DNA of 38,555 nucleotides from an uncultured Eubacteriales bacterium (GTDB taxonomy: Bacteria > Bacillota > Clostridia > Christensenellales > CAG-138), in NCBI GenBank assembly GCA_902802575.1, contig CADCMN010000017.1, positions 1 to 38,555 on the forward strand, given 5' to 3'. Each line of letters begins with the position of its first letter. Position 1 is the first letter of the stretch. Position numbers and translations under genes: made by a program. Under the pieces are notes generated by a model, which was given only the letters and a program-made list of their open reading frames with translations, was not told the DNA's origin and ran no database searches. Shown here in pieces: positions 16,515 through 23,730 of the stretch.

Positions 16515-16543
16515 GTTGATTCCTCCATCGTTCATTCGGAATG

Positions 16544-16571
16544 AGTATACCATATTAACCTACCTTGTCAA
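16544..16571 (-). promoter_or_regulatory. Promoter of nifS-nifU
   Basis: On the minus strand a consensus TTGACA (16566-16571) and TATACT (16544-16549) are separated by 16 bases, 29 bases before the nifS ATG. Confidence 0.8.
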
Positions 16572-16578
16572 TAGGTTA
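16556..16578. promoter_or_regulatory. Rrf2-type operator at the nifS promoter
   Basis: A perfect inverted repeat, TAACCTA-N9-TAGGTTA, covers the -35 box of nifS. Its core AACCT-N11-AGGTT recurs at the rrf2 promoter (17008-17028). Binding by the adjacent Rrf2 protein would block RNA polymerase. Assignment to that protein is inference from position and recurrence. Confidence 0.7.
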
Positions 16579-16986
16579 TTATTTCTTTTGAGGCAGCAGG
16601 TCTGCCAGAGTATGGCCCGTCAGGTAGTCGTCGATAACCTTGTCCAGCCCCTGCCACAGAGGGTAGGTGGGACACTCCCCGGCCCGGGGACAGGCTCCGT
16701 CCGACTCCAGACAGGTCACGGGGGCCAGGCTCTTTTCGGTCAGCCGCAGGATCTCGCCGATGGGGTATTCCGCCGGCGTCCGGCTCAGCCGGTAGCCGCC
16801 GCCCTTGCCGCGAAGGGCCTGGACCAATCCGGCTCGGCTCAAGGACGCCAGGATATTTTCCAGATACTTCTCCGAGATGCCCTGCCGCCGGGCGATAGTG
16901 TCCAGGGGCACAAAGGCCCCGCTGCCGTTCTCCGCCAGATCCAGCATCACGCGCAGGGCGTATCGTCCCCGGGTGGAGATCATCAT
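16579..16986 (-). CDS. Rrf2 family Fe-S cluster-responsive repressor (IscR-like)
   Basis: A 135-residue Rrf2 regulator. The N-terminal winged helix (MISTRGRYALRVMLDLAEN, then IARRQGISEKYLENILASLSRAGLVQALRGKGGGYRLSR) is typical. Three cysteines, Cys92, Cys99 and Cys105, are placed as in E. coli IscR (92, 98, 104), which binds a 2Fe-2S cluster. It should sense cluster supply and control nifS-nifU. GGGAGGCG lies before the double ATG at 16986/16983; either Met could start the protein. The same operator sequence occurs in its own promoter and in that of nifS, so autoregulation and control of the downstream pair are likely. A CymR-like cysteine-responsive role is less likely because CymR lacks the cysteines. 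Confidence 0.93.
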   Translation of the reverse strand: MMISTRGRYALRVMLDLAENGSGAFVPLDTIARRQGISEKYLENILASLSRAGLVQALRGKGGGYRLSRTPAEYPIGEILRLTEKSLAPVTCLESDGACPRAGECPTYPLWQGLDKVIDDYLTGHTLADLLPQKK

Positions 16987-17007
16987 AGCCGTCGCCTCCC
17001 TTCCATA

Positions 17008-17028
17008 AACCTACTCTATCACAAGGTT
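17008..17028. promoter_or_regulatory. Rrf2-type operator at the rrf2 promoter
   Basis: AACCT-N11-AGGTT, the same half-sites and spacing as at the nifS promoter, overlapping the -10 box of rrf2. Confidence 0.65.
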
Positions 17029-17041
17029 GATCAGATTGCAA
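17013..17041 (-). promoter_or_regulatory. Promoter of rrf2
   Basis: On the minus strand TTGCAA and TAGAGT with a 17-base spacer, 26 bases before the ATG at 16986. Confidence 0.6.
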
Positions 17042-17101
17042 GGGGGACCGGATCCGGGGGAAGATCCCCTTTTCGATTTGCGCCGGGTGTAGGCAGAGGC
17101 C

Positions 17102-17130
17102 TTGAATTTACCCGACGATTCGCGTATAAT
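17102..17130 (+). promoter_or_regulatory. Promoter of the YARHG-domain protein gene
   Basis: TTGAAT and a perfect TATAAT separated by 17 bases, 38 bases before the start at 17169. Confidence 0.8.
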
Positions 17131-17168
17131 AATTCCAAACATCCTTATGCGCAAGGGGAGAGGGGCCT

Positions 17169-18437
17169 ATGGAGCAAGGGAAAAGGAAGACATACACCGT
17201 GAAGCATCCCGTTCGGCTGGCGGTGGTTGTGGCGGCGTCCGTGGGCTGCATATTGCTGGCGGTGATCTGGACGCTGCTCCTGAGCCGGATGGGCCGACGG
17301 ACGGCGGACCTGAGCGCCTACACCACCCTGACCCGCACGGGGGAGACCGTCACGGCGGTGCTGGATCTGGACAGCCTGTTGACGGAGCTGGATCTGCCCA
17401 ACCCGCGCACCGAGCCGAAGGCCTTGCGCAACGGGGCGGTGAAGGCCCTGATGAACATGAAACTGGAGCTGGCGTTCACCCAGGAACCCGACGTGGTGAC
17501 GGTGATGGCCAACGTGAATCAAAGGGCCCTGCGACGGAAGGGCATTGTGCTCAAGGAGGCGCGTTGGACCGGCCCTGTGAAGGTGCTGCCCCGGACGGCG
17601 GCGCAGGAAGAGGCGCCCACGGCCGTTCAGGAGGCGGAACGTCCCAAGACCATGCTGGCGGACGGATATCTTTCCGCCCTGCTGGACGAAGAGGGAAAGG
17701 GATTGAATCTAAGGAAGGTGTGCGAGCGGGTGCACTTTGAGCGGGATCGGCTGGCAAAAGAGATATTTGGTAACAGCTATGTTACAAAAAAGACGAATCT
17801 GTGGTTTATAGTATACCCGCAGGGCAGCGAGCATCACAACTGCTATCGGGCGGTGTACGCCCTCACCGAGGTCGGGGCCAAGGAGGGGCGATCCGTGGGC
17901 AGCTGCTATTTCACGGTAGACGTCCTGGACCTTGCCTATCGGGCGGGGAGCGGGATCAGCTTCGGCGGGACGGACGTGGCCATGTATGACACCCTGGAAG
18001 AAGCGCAGGGCCTGGAACCGTTCACAGCCTTGGGCTGCGGGATCACGGCCCTCTCCGGCGGCAGCGTCCCGGGACCGGCTCGGCCCACCTTCGACTACAA
18101 CGGGTTCGTTCGCTTCGTGGGGCTGCCCATGAGCCATCCCCTGCCCGACGGCAGCCTTTGGGCGCCCAGCAGCGACCCTCTGGAGGAGGACGACCTCTGG
18201 CGGCTGGTGGGGAACGGGGAATACACCATGGTTGAACTGCTGGCTCTTGTCCGCATGGAGATCTATGCCCGCCGGGGCTACACCTTCCCCGATCCGGCGG
18301 ACGGGGCGTATCGGGATCACTTCGCCGCCTGCAGCTGGTATTCAGCCACCGAGGACGCGCCGGAGCGGTTCATGTCGCCCACGGAGTATCGAAATCTGGA
18401 GCTGCTGCGGAGCCTGGAAGCCCTGCTGGATTCCTAA
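17169..18437 (+). CDS. Membrane-anchored YARHG-domain protein with an LPNP domain
   Basis: A 422-residue protein with a short basic N-terminus, one transmembrane segment (about 17-38) and a large outer part. Residues 60-135 form a domain with LDLPNPR and a closing GIVLKEARWT; the same domain occurs twice in the protein at 19638-20429. A Pro/Glu linker follows, then a region of about 200 residues that I do not recognise. Residues 363-422 match a YARHG domain (MEIYARRGYTFPD, SWYSATED), an extracellular module in bacteria with a proposed peptidoglycan link. GGGGAGAGGGG precedes the ATG. It is first of three adjacent same-strand genes for membrane-anchored proteins. Function is unknown; a cell-envelope role is an inference. 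Confidence 0.82.
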   Translation: MEQGKRKTYTVKHPVRLAVVVAASVGCILLAVIWTLLLSRMGRRTADLSAYTTLTRTGETVTAVLDLDSLLTELDLPNPRTEPKALRNGAVKALMNMKLELAFTQEPDVVTVMANVNQRALRRKGIVLKEARWTGPVKVLPRTAAQEEAPTAVQEAERPKTMLADGYLSALLDEEGKGLNLRKVCERVHFERDRLAKEIFGNSYVTKKTNLWFIVYPQGSEHHNCYRAVYALTEVGAKEGRSVGSCYFTVDVLDLAYRAGSGISFGGTDVAMYDTLEEAQGLEPFTALGCGITALSGGSVPGPARPTFDYNGFVRFVGLPMSHPLPDGSLWAPSSDPLEEDDLWRLVGNGEYTMVELLALVRMEIYARRGYTFPDPADGAYRDHFAACSWYSATEDAPERFMSPTEYRNLELLRSLEALLDS

Positions 18438-18515
18438 GGCGCGCTGCGGCGCCTGGGCCGCAAAACGGCGCGGCTGCAACAAAGACAATACTGCCATGAA
18501 AGGTATGGAACGAGT

Positions 18516-19625
18516 ATGAAAACCATCCGAACGATCCTCGCTACGCTATCCGTGGAGCTGCTGACTTTCGCCTTGGTGGCCTGGTTCAGCGTTCGTCGAG
18601 ACGCCGCCTTCCTGCAGCGCACCATCTATCAGGGCTTTGACCAAACCTTTGTGGTGGCCCTGGTCATGGGCAGCGCGTTTCTGCTCATTGCGGTCATCCT
18701 GACCGTGGCCATCGTCAGCATCGACGACGATGATGCCGATGAGGAGGAAGAGGAGGAAGAGCTTCCGCGGCCCAAACCCCGGCCTCGGTCGAAGCCGGCG
18801 GCCCAGCGGCAGCCTGAGGAGGAACGGTATATCCGAAGCGAGAAAAAGCCCTCCGCGCAGAAGGGGGAGCCGCCCTATCGCCGGGTGAGCCGGGAGAGGA
18901 CCATGGAGCCCGGCCGCTCCTCGAAGCGGGAGGAGGATGGGGGCTTTGCACGGCCCAAGGAGCGCCCCGTTCACAGGAAGGAGCGGGCGGCGGAGCATCC
19001 GGAAGAGGTGGCGTTCCGTCGGCATGAGGCCGCGGTGAAGCAGCCGCGGAAGGTCCCCAGGCCGCTGCCGGCAGAGGATGAGTTTGTGGAGGTCCCGGAG
19101 CCGGAGGAAGCGGCGCCGACGCCCGTGGAAGCAGTGGAGCCCGCGGAAGCATCGGAGCCCATGGAAGCGACGCCGACGCCCATGGAAGCGGCGGAGCCCG
19201 CGGAAGCATCGGAGCCTGCGGAAACGGCGGAGCCCGAAAAAGAGGCGGCAGCGCCTGAGGAAGAGGCGGCAGCGCCCGAGGAAGAGGCGGCAGCGCCCGA
19301 GGAAGAGGCGTCCGCGCCCGAGGAAGAGGCGTCCGCGCCCGAAGAAGAGGCGGAGCCGGAAAGAGAGGCAGAGGAGCCCGAGGAAGAGACGGCGGAGCCG
19401 GAACCCACCGCAGAAGGGACCGGGGAAGAGGCCCCGGAGGAAGCGTCCGGAGACGATGAGAAGACGCCGGACGCAGCGCCCCTGCCTGACGCGGCGGAGG
19501 AGCCGCCAACGCCGGAGCCGACCGTCAGGCTGCCCGTAGGGGAAGGGACCGTTCGCTGCGTTTTCTGCGGCAACACCATCGGTCGTAATTGTCTGTTCTG
19601 TCCCTATTGCGGGAAGAAACGGTAA
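18516..19625 (+). CDS. Membrane protein with acidic repeats and C-terminal zinc ribbon
   Basis: A 369-residue protein of unknown function. Two transmembrane segments (about 5-25 and 45-68) are followed by an Asp/Glu run (SIDDDDADEEEEEEE), a basic/Pro-rich stretch (to about 180), then a long Ala/Pro/Glu-rich low-complexity region including five seven-residue repeats of the type EAAAPEE. The last 22 residues are a zinc ribbon: CVFCGN, then CLFCPYCGKKR (Cys348, 351, 362, 365). Zinc ribbons work in the cytoplasm, so both ends and the acidic region are probably cytoplasmic. The ATG at 18516 has only a weak AAAGG upstream. It lies between two genes for LPNP-domain proteins; a shared assembly is possible but unproven. 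Confidence 0.8.
   Translation: MKTIRTILATLSVELLTFALVAWFSVRRDAAFLQRTIYQGFDQTFVVALVMGSAFLLIAVILTVAIVSIDDDDADEEEEEEELPRPKPRPRSKPAAQRQPEEERYIRSEKKPSAQKGEPPYRRVSRERTMEPGRSSKREEDGGFARPKERPVHRKERAAEHPEEVAFRRHEAAVKQPRKVPRPLPAEDEFVEVPEPEEAAPTPVEAVEPAEASEPMEATPTPMEAAEPAEASEPAETAEPEKEAAAPEEEAAAPEEEAAAPEEEASAPEEEASAPEEEAEPEREAEEPEEETAEPEPTAEGTGEEAPEEASGDDEKTPDAAPLPDAAEEPPTPEPTVRLPVGEGTVRCVFCGNTIGRNCLFCPYCGKKR
19242..19346 (+). repeat. Five tandem 21-bp repeats within a coding region
   Basis: Five consecutive 21-bp units beginning GAGGCG encode EAAAPEE (three units) or EASAPEE (two units). Units two and three are identical, and four and five differ by one base. The in-frame length keeps the reading frame if copy number changes. 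Confidence 0.9.
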
Positions 19626-19637
19626 GAGGTGCCGCTC

Positions 19638-20429
19638 ATGGATGCAAGAGGGAAACGAGCCCTGTTCATGGTGCTGACCGGCTTGCTGTGCCTGGCCGTG
19701 CTGGCAGCGGGGGTGGTGCTGAGTATCGGGTACTACAGCCGCGGCATGAATCTTAGGGACGTAGATATGAAGAAATATGCCAAGGTGGAGATGGAGGACG
19801 AGGTGTACACCCTGTCTGTGGACGCAGACGCCATCGTCCGGGATTTTCATCTGCCGAATCCGAAGAACACCACGCTGGATCTGAGCCGATATCCGGACGT
19901 GGAGGCCCTTTATTCCCTGGTGTTCATGGTGACGCCTCGGGAGCAGGGGGGCTGGGATATCCACACCGGGAGCGAACGAGCCACCGCCAGCCTTGATTTG
20001 AGAAAGGGCGGGCTGAAGCTGGTGAACACAGAGTGGACATGGACCGAGGCGGACATGAAGAACGCCTATCGGGCCGGCCTCGAATACCCGCGGAAGCTCA
20101 GCATGAAGAAGTATGTGCTGTGCGGCAAGAACAGCATGGGCGGGTATGTGCTGACGGTGGATCACGAGCGGATGCTCCGGGCCGCCGGCTGGGATCTGCC
20201 TGCCGACGAAACCGTCCGCAAAGCCCACACGGGGTACAAGGCCATACTGAGCCTGGGGTACTTCGTGCAGCCCCTGGAGCAGGGGTTCCTGGTGCAGACC
20301 AGCAGCACCTTGGAGAATGTGAACGCCATACTCCTTGAAAACGGAGTGCGGCTTACGGACACCACCTGGGTCTACACCCTGGAGGAAGTGGAGGCGCTGT
20401 ACGCCGAGCAGCATCCCGCCGCGCCGTGA
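19638..20429 (+). CDS. Membrane-anchored protein with two LPNP-type domains
   Basis: A 263-residue protein of unknown function with one transmembrane segment (about 9-32) and a wholly extracytoplasmic body. The body is an internal duplication: residues 56-136 (YTLSVDADAIV, HLPNP, GGLKLVNTEWTWT) and 170-247 (YVLTVDHERML, WDLPAD, GVRLTDTTWVYT) share the same order of a beta strand with Asp, an LP turn, and a closing Gly-x-x-Leu...Trp strand. The same domain is in the YARHG protein at 17169. The ATG at 19638 is chosen because AAGAGGTG lies seven to eight bases upstream. It starts 12 bases after the zinc-ribbon gene, so co-transcription is likely. No known family was recognised. Confidence 0.8.
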   Translation: MDARGKRALFMVLTGLLCLAVLAAGVVLSIGYYSRGMNLRDVDMKKYAKVEMEDEVYTLSVDADAIVRDFHLPNPKNTTLDLSRYPDVEALYSLVFMVTPREQGGWDIHTGSERATASLDLRKGGLKLVNTEWTWTEADMKNAYRAGLEYPRKLSMKKYVLCGKNSMGGYVLTVDHERMLRAAGWDLPADETVRKAHTGYKAILSLGYFVQPLEQGFLVQTSSTLENVNAILLENGVRLTDTTWVYTLEEVEALYAEQHPAAP

Positions 20430-20493
20430 CGGGCGGCGTTCCCGGCCCGTAAAGGACCGGACGGATCGGATCAATAGAAAAATTTCGTCTCGC

Positions 20494-20525
20494 CGCAACC
20501 CCGGGACCTGTTGCGGAGTGTTGTA
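20494..20525 (+). promoter_or_regulatory. Possible ECF-type promoter or operator before the sigma factor gene
   Basis: An inverted repeat CGCAAC-N10-GTTGCG (20494-20515) is followed by GTTGTA (20520-20525). GCAACC could be an ECF-type -35 (AACC-like) and the later element a -10, as expected for an autoregulated ECF sigma gene, but the spacing is somewhat long. Confidence 0.35.
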
Positions 20526-20545
20526 GATGAAGAAGGGAGCATGGG

Positions 20546-21058
20546 GTGGAAAAAAGGATCGGACCCACCGGATCAGCCCCGGTACCGCTGGAGCTGGGCG
20601 CTCTGTATGAGGCCTACGCCGATATGATCTATCGGCTGGCCTTGGTGCGCACCCGCAACCGGGCGGACGCGGAGGACGTGCTGCAGGACGTGTTCTTTCG
20701 ATGCCTGCGCCGCCAACCGGCCTTTCGGGACGAGGAGCACCAGAAAGCCTGGCTCATCACGGCCGCCATCAATTCCAGCAAAAGTCTTCTGCTGCGGGCC
20801 GACCGTCGTCATGGGGCCGGGGCGGAGTCGCTGGAATTCCTGTCCACGGAGGACGATACGGACAACACCGTGTATAACGCCGTGATGCAGCTGCCGGAGA
20901 AGTATCGCACCGCCGTGCACCTGTTCTATTACGAGGGATATTCCGTGGAGGAGATCGGGAAGATGACAGACACCAAGCCCGCCACCGTGAAATCCCACCT
21001 GTATCGGGCCAGGGAGGCCCTGCGCAGGGTGCTGAAGGAGGATGAACCGGATGTTTGA
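20546..21058 (+). CDS. ECF-type RNA polymerase sigma factor (sigma-70 family)
   Basis: A 170-residue sigma factor with only regions 2 and 4. Region 2 reads LYEAYADMIYRLALVRTRNRADAEDVLQDVFFRCLRR, and region 4 LPEKYRTAVHLFYYEGYSVEEIGKMT then KSHLYRAREALRRVL, a standard helix-turn-helix. The GTG at 20546 is in frame with the conserved N-terminus and has AAGGGAG upstream; the nearby ATG at 20540 is in another frame. The next gene encodes a membrane protein that overlaps it by eight bases and is probably its anti-sigma factor. The trigger and regulon are unknown. Confidence 0.93.
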   Translation: MEKRIGPTGSAPVPLELGALYEAYADMIYRLALVRTRNRADAEDVLQDVFFRCLRRQPAFRDEEHQKAWLITAAINSSKSLLLRADRRHGAGAESLEFLSTEDDTDNTVYNAVMQLPEKYRTAVHLFYYEGYSVEEIGKMTDTKPATVKSHLYRAREALRRVLKEDEPDV

Positions 21059-22901
21059 ACAAGAATACAAGCGAGCCAACGACCGGATCCATCCCCGGAA
21101 GGATCTCTTGAAGGAGCTGGAAAAACAGTGGGCCGCCGAAGCGGAGCAGCCCCCGGAGGAGGAGCCGGACAAGGTGGTCCGCTTCCCCGGCTGGATCCGA
21201 TACGCCGGCATGGCCGCGGGGATCCTGCTGTGCGTGGGCGTGGGCATGGGCTCCGTGATGCTGCTGACGCGGGATCGGGGCGACACGATGCGGAGCGCCA
21301 AAGCCGAGGCGCCCATGGCGATGGACGCCGCGATGGAGGGGGAAGCGGTGCTCTACGCCGCCGCCCCGCAGGCGGAGGAGAAAACGAATACGACCGCTTT
21401 CGGGATGTTGATGGAGGCTGCGGCCCAAGAGCCGCCCCAGGGCATGCACCCCGCTGCGGACGAGGGGGAGGTGCTCGCCGCCCTGCAAGGGGGAGCTGCG
21501 GATGGCGACAGGGGAAACCGGGCTGAGCCGAAGGGCGAGGCGGCCATCGAAGATGCCGCAGCGGCCACGGAACCGCCGTTGTCGACCGCGGCCCCCACGC
21601 CGGCTGCCAAGGCCGCCGCGGCGACCGTCCAGGAGGCATACGGGGCAGGCGCGCTGATGCAGCGGGACGATCTTGTGGCCGTGTATATGCCCACCGCGGA
21701 GCGGGTCCAGGTTTATCAACATGAGGCGAAAAAGATGACCGCCGTGTTCGCCCTGACCCTGCGGGAGCGGGATGCCCGGGTGAAACAGGTGTTCTGGATG
21801 GGCAACGAGTTTTTGGCCGTCCGGGAGCGAGAGGGCGACACAGAGCTGCTGCACTTCGACGTGGCCGATTGGTCCGCCCCCAAGCATCTTAGGGACCTGA
21901 CCCAAAGCGGCGCCTTCCTGGGCGCGGGAGAAGTGAACGGACAGCTGGCGGTCCTGTCCCTGTATCGTGCCGAAGAAGAGGAGCCATTGCCTCGGGTGGA
22001 CGGGACGCAGATGGACTTTGCCCATGTGCTCCTGGACAGCGAGCGGCCCGGAGACGTTTACACCGTGCTCACGATCTATGATCCGGGGCAGGATGCCTTC
22101 GTGGCTCAGACGGCCCTGCTGGAGGCGTGCTGCGGCGCGGCGTTCGCCGAGGACGGGCTGCTGCTGTGGACCGCCGGAGAGGAACCGGCCCTCTATCGCT
22201 TTGCCTGGGGCGCGGAGGGGCTGCATCTGGCGGCGGAAGCAACGGCACAAGGGAGCGTCCTGTCGGCCGGGATCACGAGCGTAGGCTTTGAGCTGTTGAC
22301 CCAGGCGGGGGCGTCCACCACGGTGACGATCTATGACGAGACCTTAGGGGAGATGGCCGCCTCCACCCATGAGGCGGGCGCCGTGCGCCGGGCCGAGATC
22401 TATGAGGACGGCGTCGTCTATCTCACATCCGACGCCCTGTGTCAGGAGCGGGCGTCGGGAGACGGAGCTTCTTTCACGTTCCGGTCCCTGCCCCTGGCGG
22501 GCGACGCGTTCAGACGGCTGTCGAAGGATCGGCTGCTGGTCATTTCGGCGTCGGGAGAGCTGCGCCTGGTGGCGCTGGACCGGGAGGAATTGGAGGTCCT
22601 GGGCACCATCGAGGTGAAGGACGATCTTGCCCTGCTGGCGGAGGATCCTTCCCGGCTGGACTATGAGCCGGACACGGGCCGCCTGGCGTTTCCGGCGGGG
22701 CAGAAAGTCTATCAATTCCGCGTGGCGGAGGCGGAGGATTTTCCGGCCCATGGCGTGTCGCTGAATTTCGCCGATCACAGGGAGGCAGAGCGGCGGGAGC
22801 TCAGATGCCTGCTGATGAGCGAGGAGACGCTGATCTTCACGAAGGACGGCGTCGTCCTGTGCAACGCGAATCTGGTGCGCCAGCGCACCGTGAAGTATTA
22901 A
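21051..22901 (+). CDS. Membrane-anchored anti-sigma-like protein with beta-propeller-like outer domain
   Basis: A 616-residue single-pass membrane protein. A cytoplasmic N-terminus of about 50 residues (FEQEYKRANDRIHPRKDLLKELEKQ) resembles the sigma-binding start of Clostridia anti-sigma proteins. A transmembrane helix spans about 51-73. After an Ala/Glu/Pro-rich linker (75-190), the outer part has many repeating beta segments (LVAVYMP, KQVFWMGNEFLAV, LLHFDVADW, DGLLLWTAG, DGVVYLTSDAL) like the beta-propeller domain proteins (PF09826 type) that often follow ECF sigma genes. The ATG at 21051 is preferred over that at 21042 because AAGGAGG lies nine bases before it. The eight-base overlap with the sigma gene supports partnership. 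The beta-propeller assignment is tentative. Confidence 0.78.
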   Translation: MFEQEYKRANDRIHPRKDLLKELEKQWAAEAEQPPEEEPDKVVRFPGWIRYAGMAAGILLCVGVGMGSVMLLTRDRGDTMRSAKAEAPMAMDAAMEGEAVLYAAAPQAEEKTNTTAFGMLMEAAAQEPPQGMHPAADEGEVLAALQGGAADGDRGNRAEPKGEAAIEDAAAATEPPLSTAAPTPAAKAAAATVQEAYGAGALMQRDDLVAVYMPTAERVQVYQHEAKKMTAVFALTLRERDARVKQVFWMGNEFLAVREREGDTELLHFDVADWSAPKHLRDLTQSGAFLGAGEVNGQLAVLSLYRAEEEEPLPRVDGTQMDFAHVLLDSERPGDVYTVLTIYDPGQDAFVAQTALLEACCGAAFAEDGLLLWTAGEEPALYRFAWGAEGLHLAAEATAQGSVLSAGITSVGFELLTQAGASTTVTIYDETLGEMAASTHEAGAVRRAEIYEDGVVYLTSDALCQERASGDGASFTFRSLPLAGDAFRRLSKDRLLVISASGELRLVALDREELEVLGTIEVKDDLALLAEDPSRLDYEPDTGRLAFPAGQKVYQFRVAEAEDFPAHGVSLNFADHREAERRELRCLLMSEETLIFTKDGVVLCNANLVRQRTVKY

Positions 22902-22904
22902 CGG

Positions 22905-22939
22905 AAAGAAAAGCCGACCGGTCCGGTCGGTTTTTCTTT
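22905..22939 (+). terminator. Intrinsic terminator after the anti-sigma gene
   Basis: CCGACC pairs with GGTCGG around a GGTCC loop, flanked by AAAGAAAAG and TTTTTCTTT. The T run also leads directly into the uridine kinase promoter. Confidence 0.82.
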
Positions 22940-22965
22940 GCAATTCTGTCGATCCGTGCTACAAT
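22938..22965 (+). promoter_or_regulatory. Promoter of the uridine kinase gene
   Basis: TTGCAA and TACAAT with a 16-base spacer, 29 bases before the ATG. It overlaps the end of the preceding terminator. Confidence 0.65.
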
Positions 22966-22994
22966 ACAGGAAACGGTTACAAGGGGGAAAGAGC

Positions 22995-23639
22995 ATGATC
23001 ATCGTAGGCGTATGCGGCGCGTCCGGCAGCGGGAAAAGCACGTTGGCCCGGCGTATCAAGGAGGCTCTGTCCTGCAGCTGTGAGATCATCGGCCAGGACT
23101 GCTACTACAAGAGCTTCCCGGAGATACCCTTCGAGGAGCGGGTGCACCTCAATTACGACGAGCCCACCATCTTCAATTACGACGAGATGATCCAGGACCT
23201 CAACACCCTGTCCGCCGGGAAGCCCATCACCAAGAAGGGGTACAACTACGCCCGGCATCTGAGGGAGGACTCCGAGGAGCTGATCTATCCCCCGGAGGTG
23301 CTGATTTTGGAGGGCATCCACATCTTCTACGACAAGCGGCTCTGCGACATGATGGCCCTGAAGGTGTATATGCACGTGGACATCGACGTGTGCCTCCTGC
23401 GCCGCATCTTCCGGGACATCAAGAGCCGGGGGAGGACCATCGAGAACATCTCGGAGCAGTATCTGGCCACGGTGAAGCCCATGTTCGAGAAGTATATCAA
23501 GGACTATATCAACGACGCGGACTTCGCCATTATGCGCGGCGGCAAGAACCGCATGGCCATCGACGCCATCAGCGCCTATCTCACCACCAAGGTCCTGGCC
23601 GAGCGCTTCGAGAAGGAGAAAGCGGCGAAGGCGGAATAA
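22995..23639 (+). CDS. udk: Uridine kinase
   Basis: Cytoplasmic nucleoside kinase of 214 residues that phosphorylates uridine (and usually cytidine) in pyrimidine salvage. The P-loop GASGSGKST is at residues 8-16. DCYYKSF and the HLNYDEPTIFNYDEM segment bind the nucleoside, and VLILEGIHIFYDKRLCDMM, RRIFRDIKSRGRT and the substrate-lid region follow in family order. AAGGGGG precedes the ATG at 22995; longer upstream reading has no start signal and enters the promoter. It is just shorter than typical Udk (about 205-215), so complete. It precedes an ECF transporter/SAM hydrolase operon. Since SAM hydrolase releases adenosine, proximity of a nucleoside kinase is notable but Udk does not normally use purines. 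A phosphoribulokinase-like kinase is the alternative. Confidence 0.9.
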   Translation: MIIVGVCGASGSGKSTLARRIKEALSCSCEIIGQDCYYKSFPEIPFEERVHLNYDEPTIFNYDEMIQDLNTLSAGKPITKKGYNYARHLREDSEELIYPPEVLILEGIHIFYDKRLCDMMALKVYMHVDIDVCLLRRIFRDIKSRGRTIENISEQYLATVKPMFEKYIKDYINDADFAIMRGGKNRMAIDAISAYLTTKVLAERFEKEKAAKAE

Positions 23640-23730
23640 GGCCATCGGCCCAGATTCGCCTCCCTTTTATGATCCATGGCAAGGGATCTTCCTGCAGGGG
23701 CCGATGGGTATGGACGGCCCGGGAGAACGT

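Noticed and set aside
18546-20498. A 650-residue open frame on the minus strand opposite the zinc-ribbon and LPNP genes
   Set aside because: It is an antisense shadow of GC-rich genes: low-complexity Arg/Leu/Gly composition, no ribosome binding site, and no domain; the plus-strand frames have membrane helices and a zinc ribbon.
23640-23730. Riboswitch upstream of the ECF transporter operon
   Set aside because: The space between udk and the EcfA start is about 90 bases, shows no known riboswitch core, and has only weak pairing.
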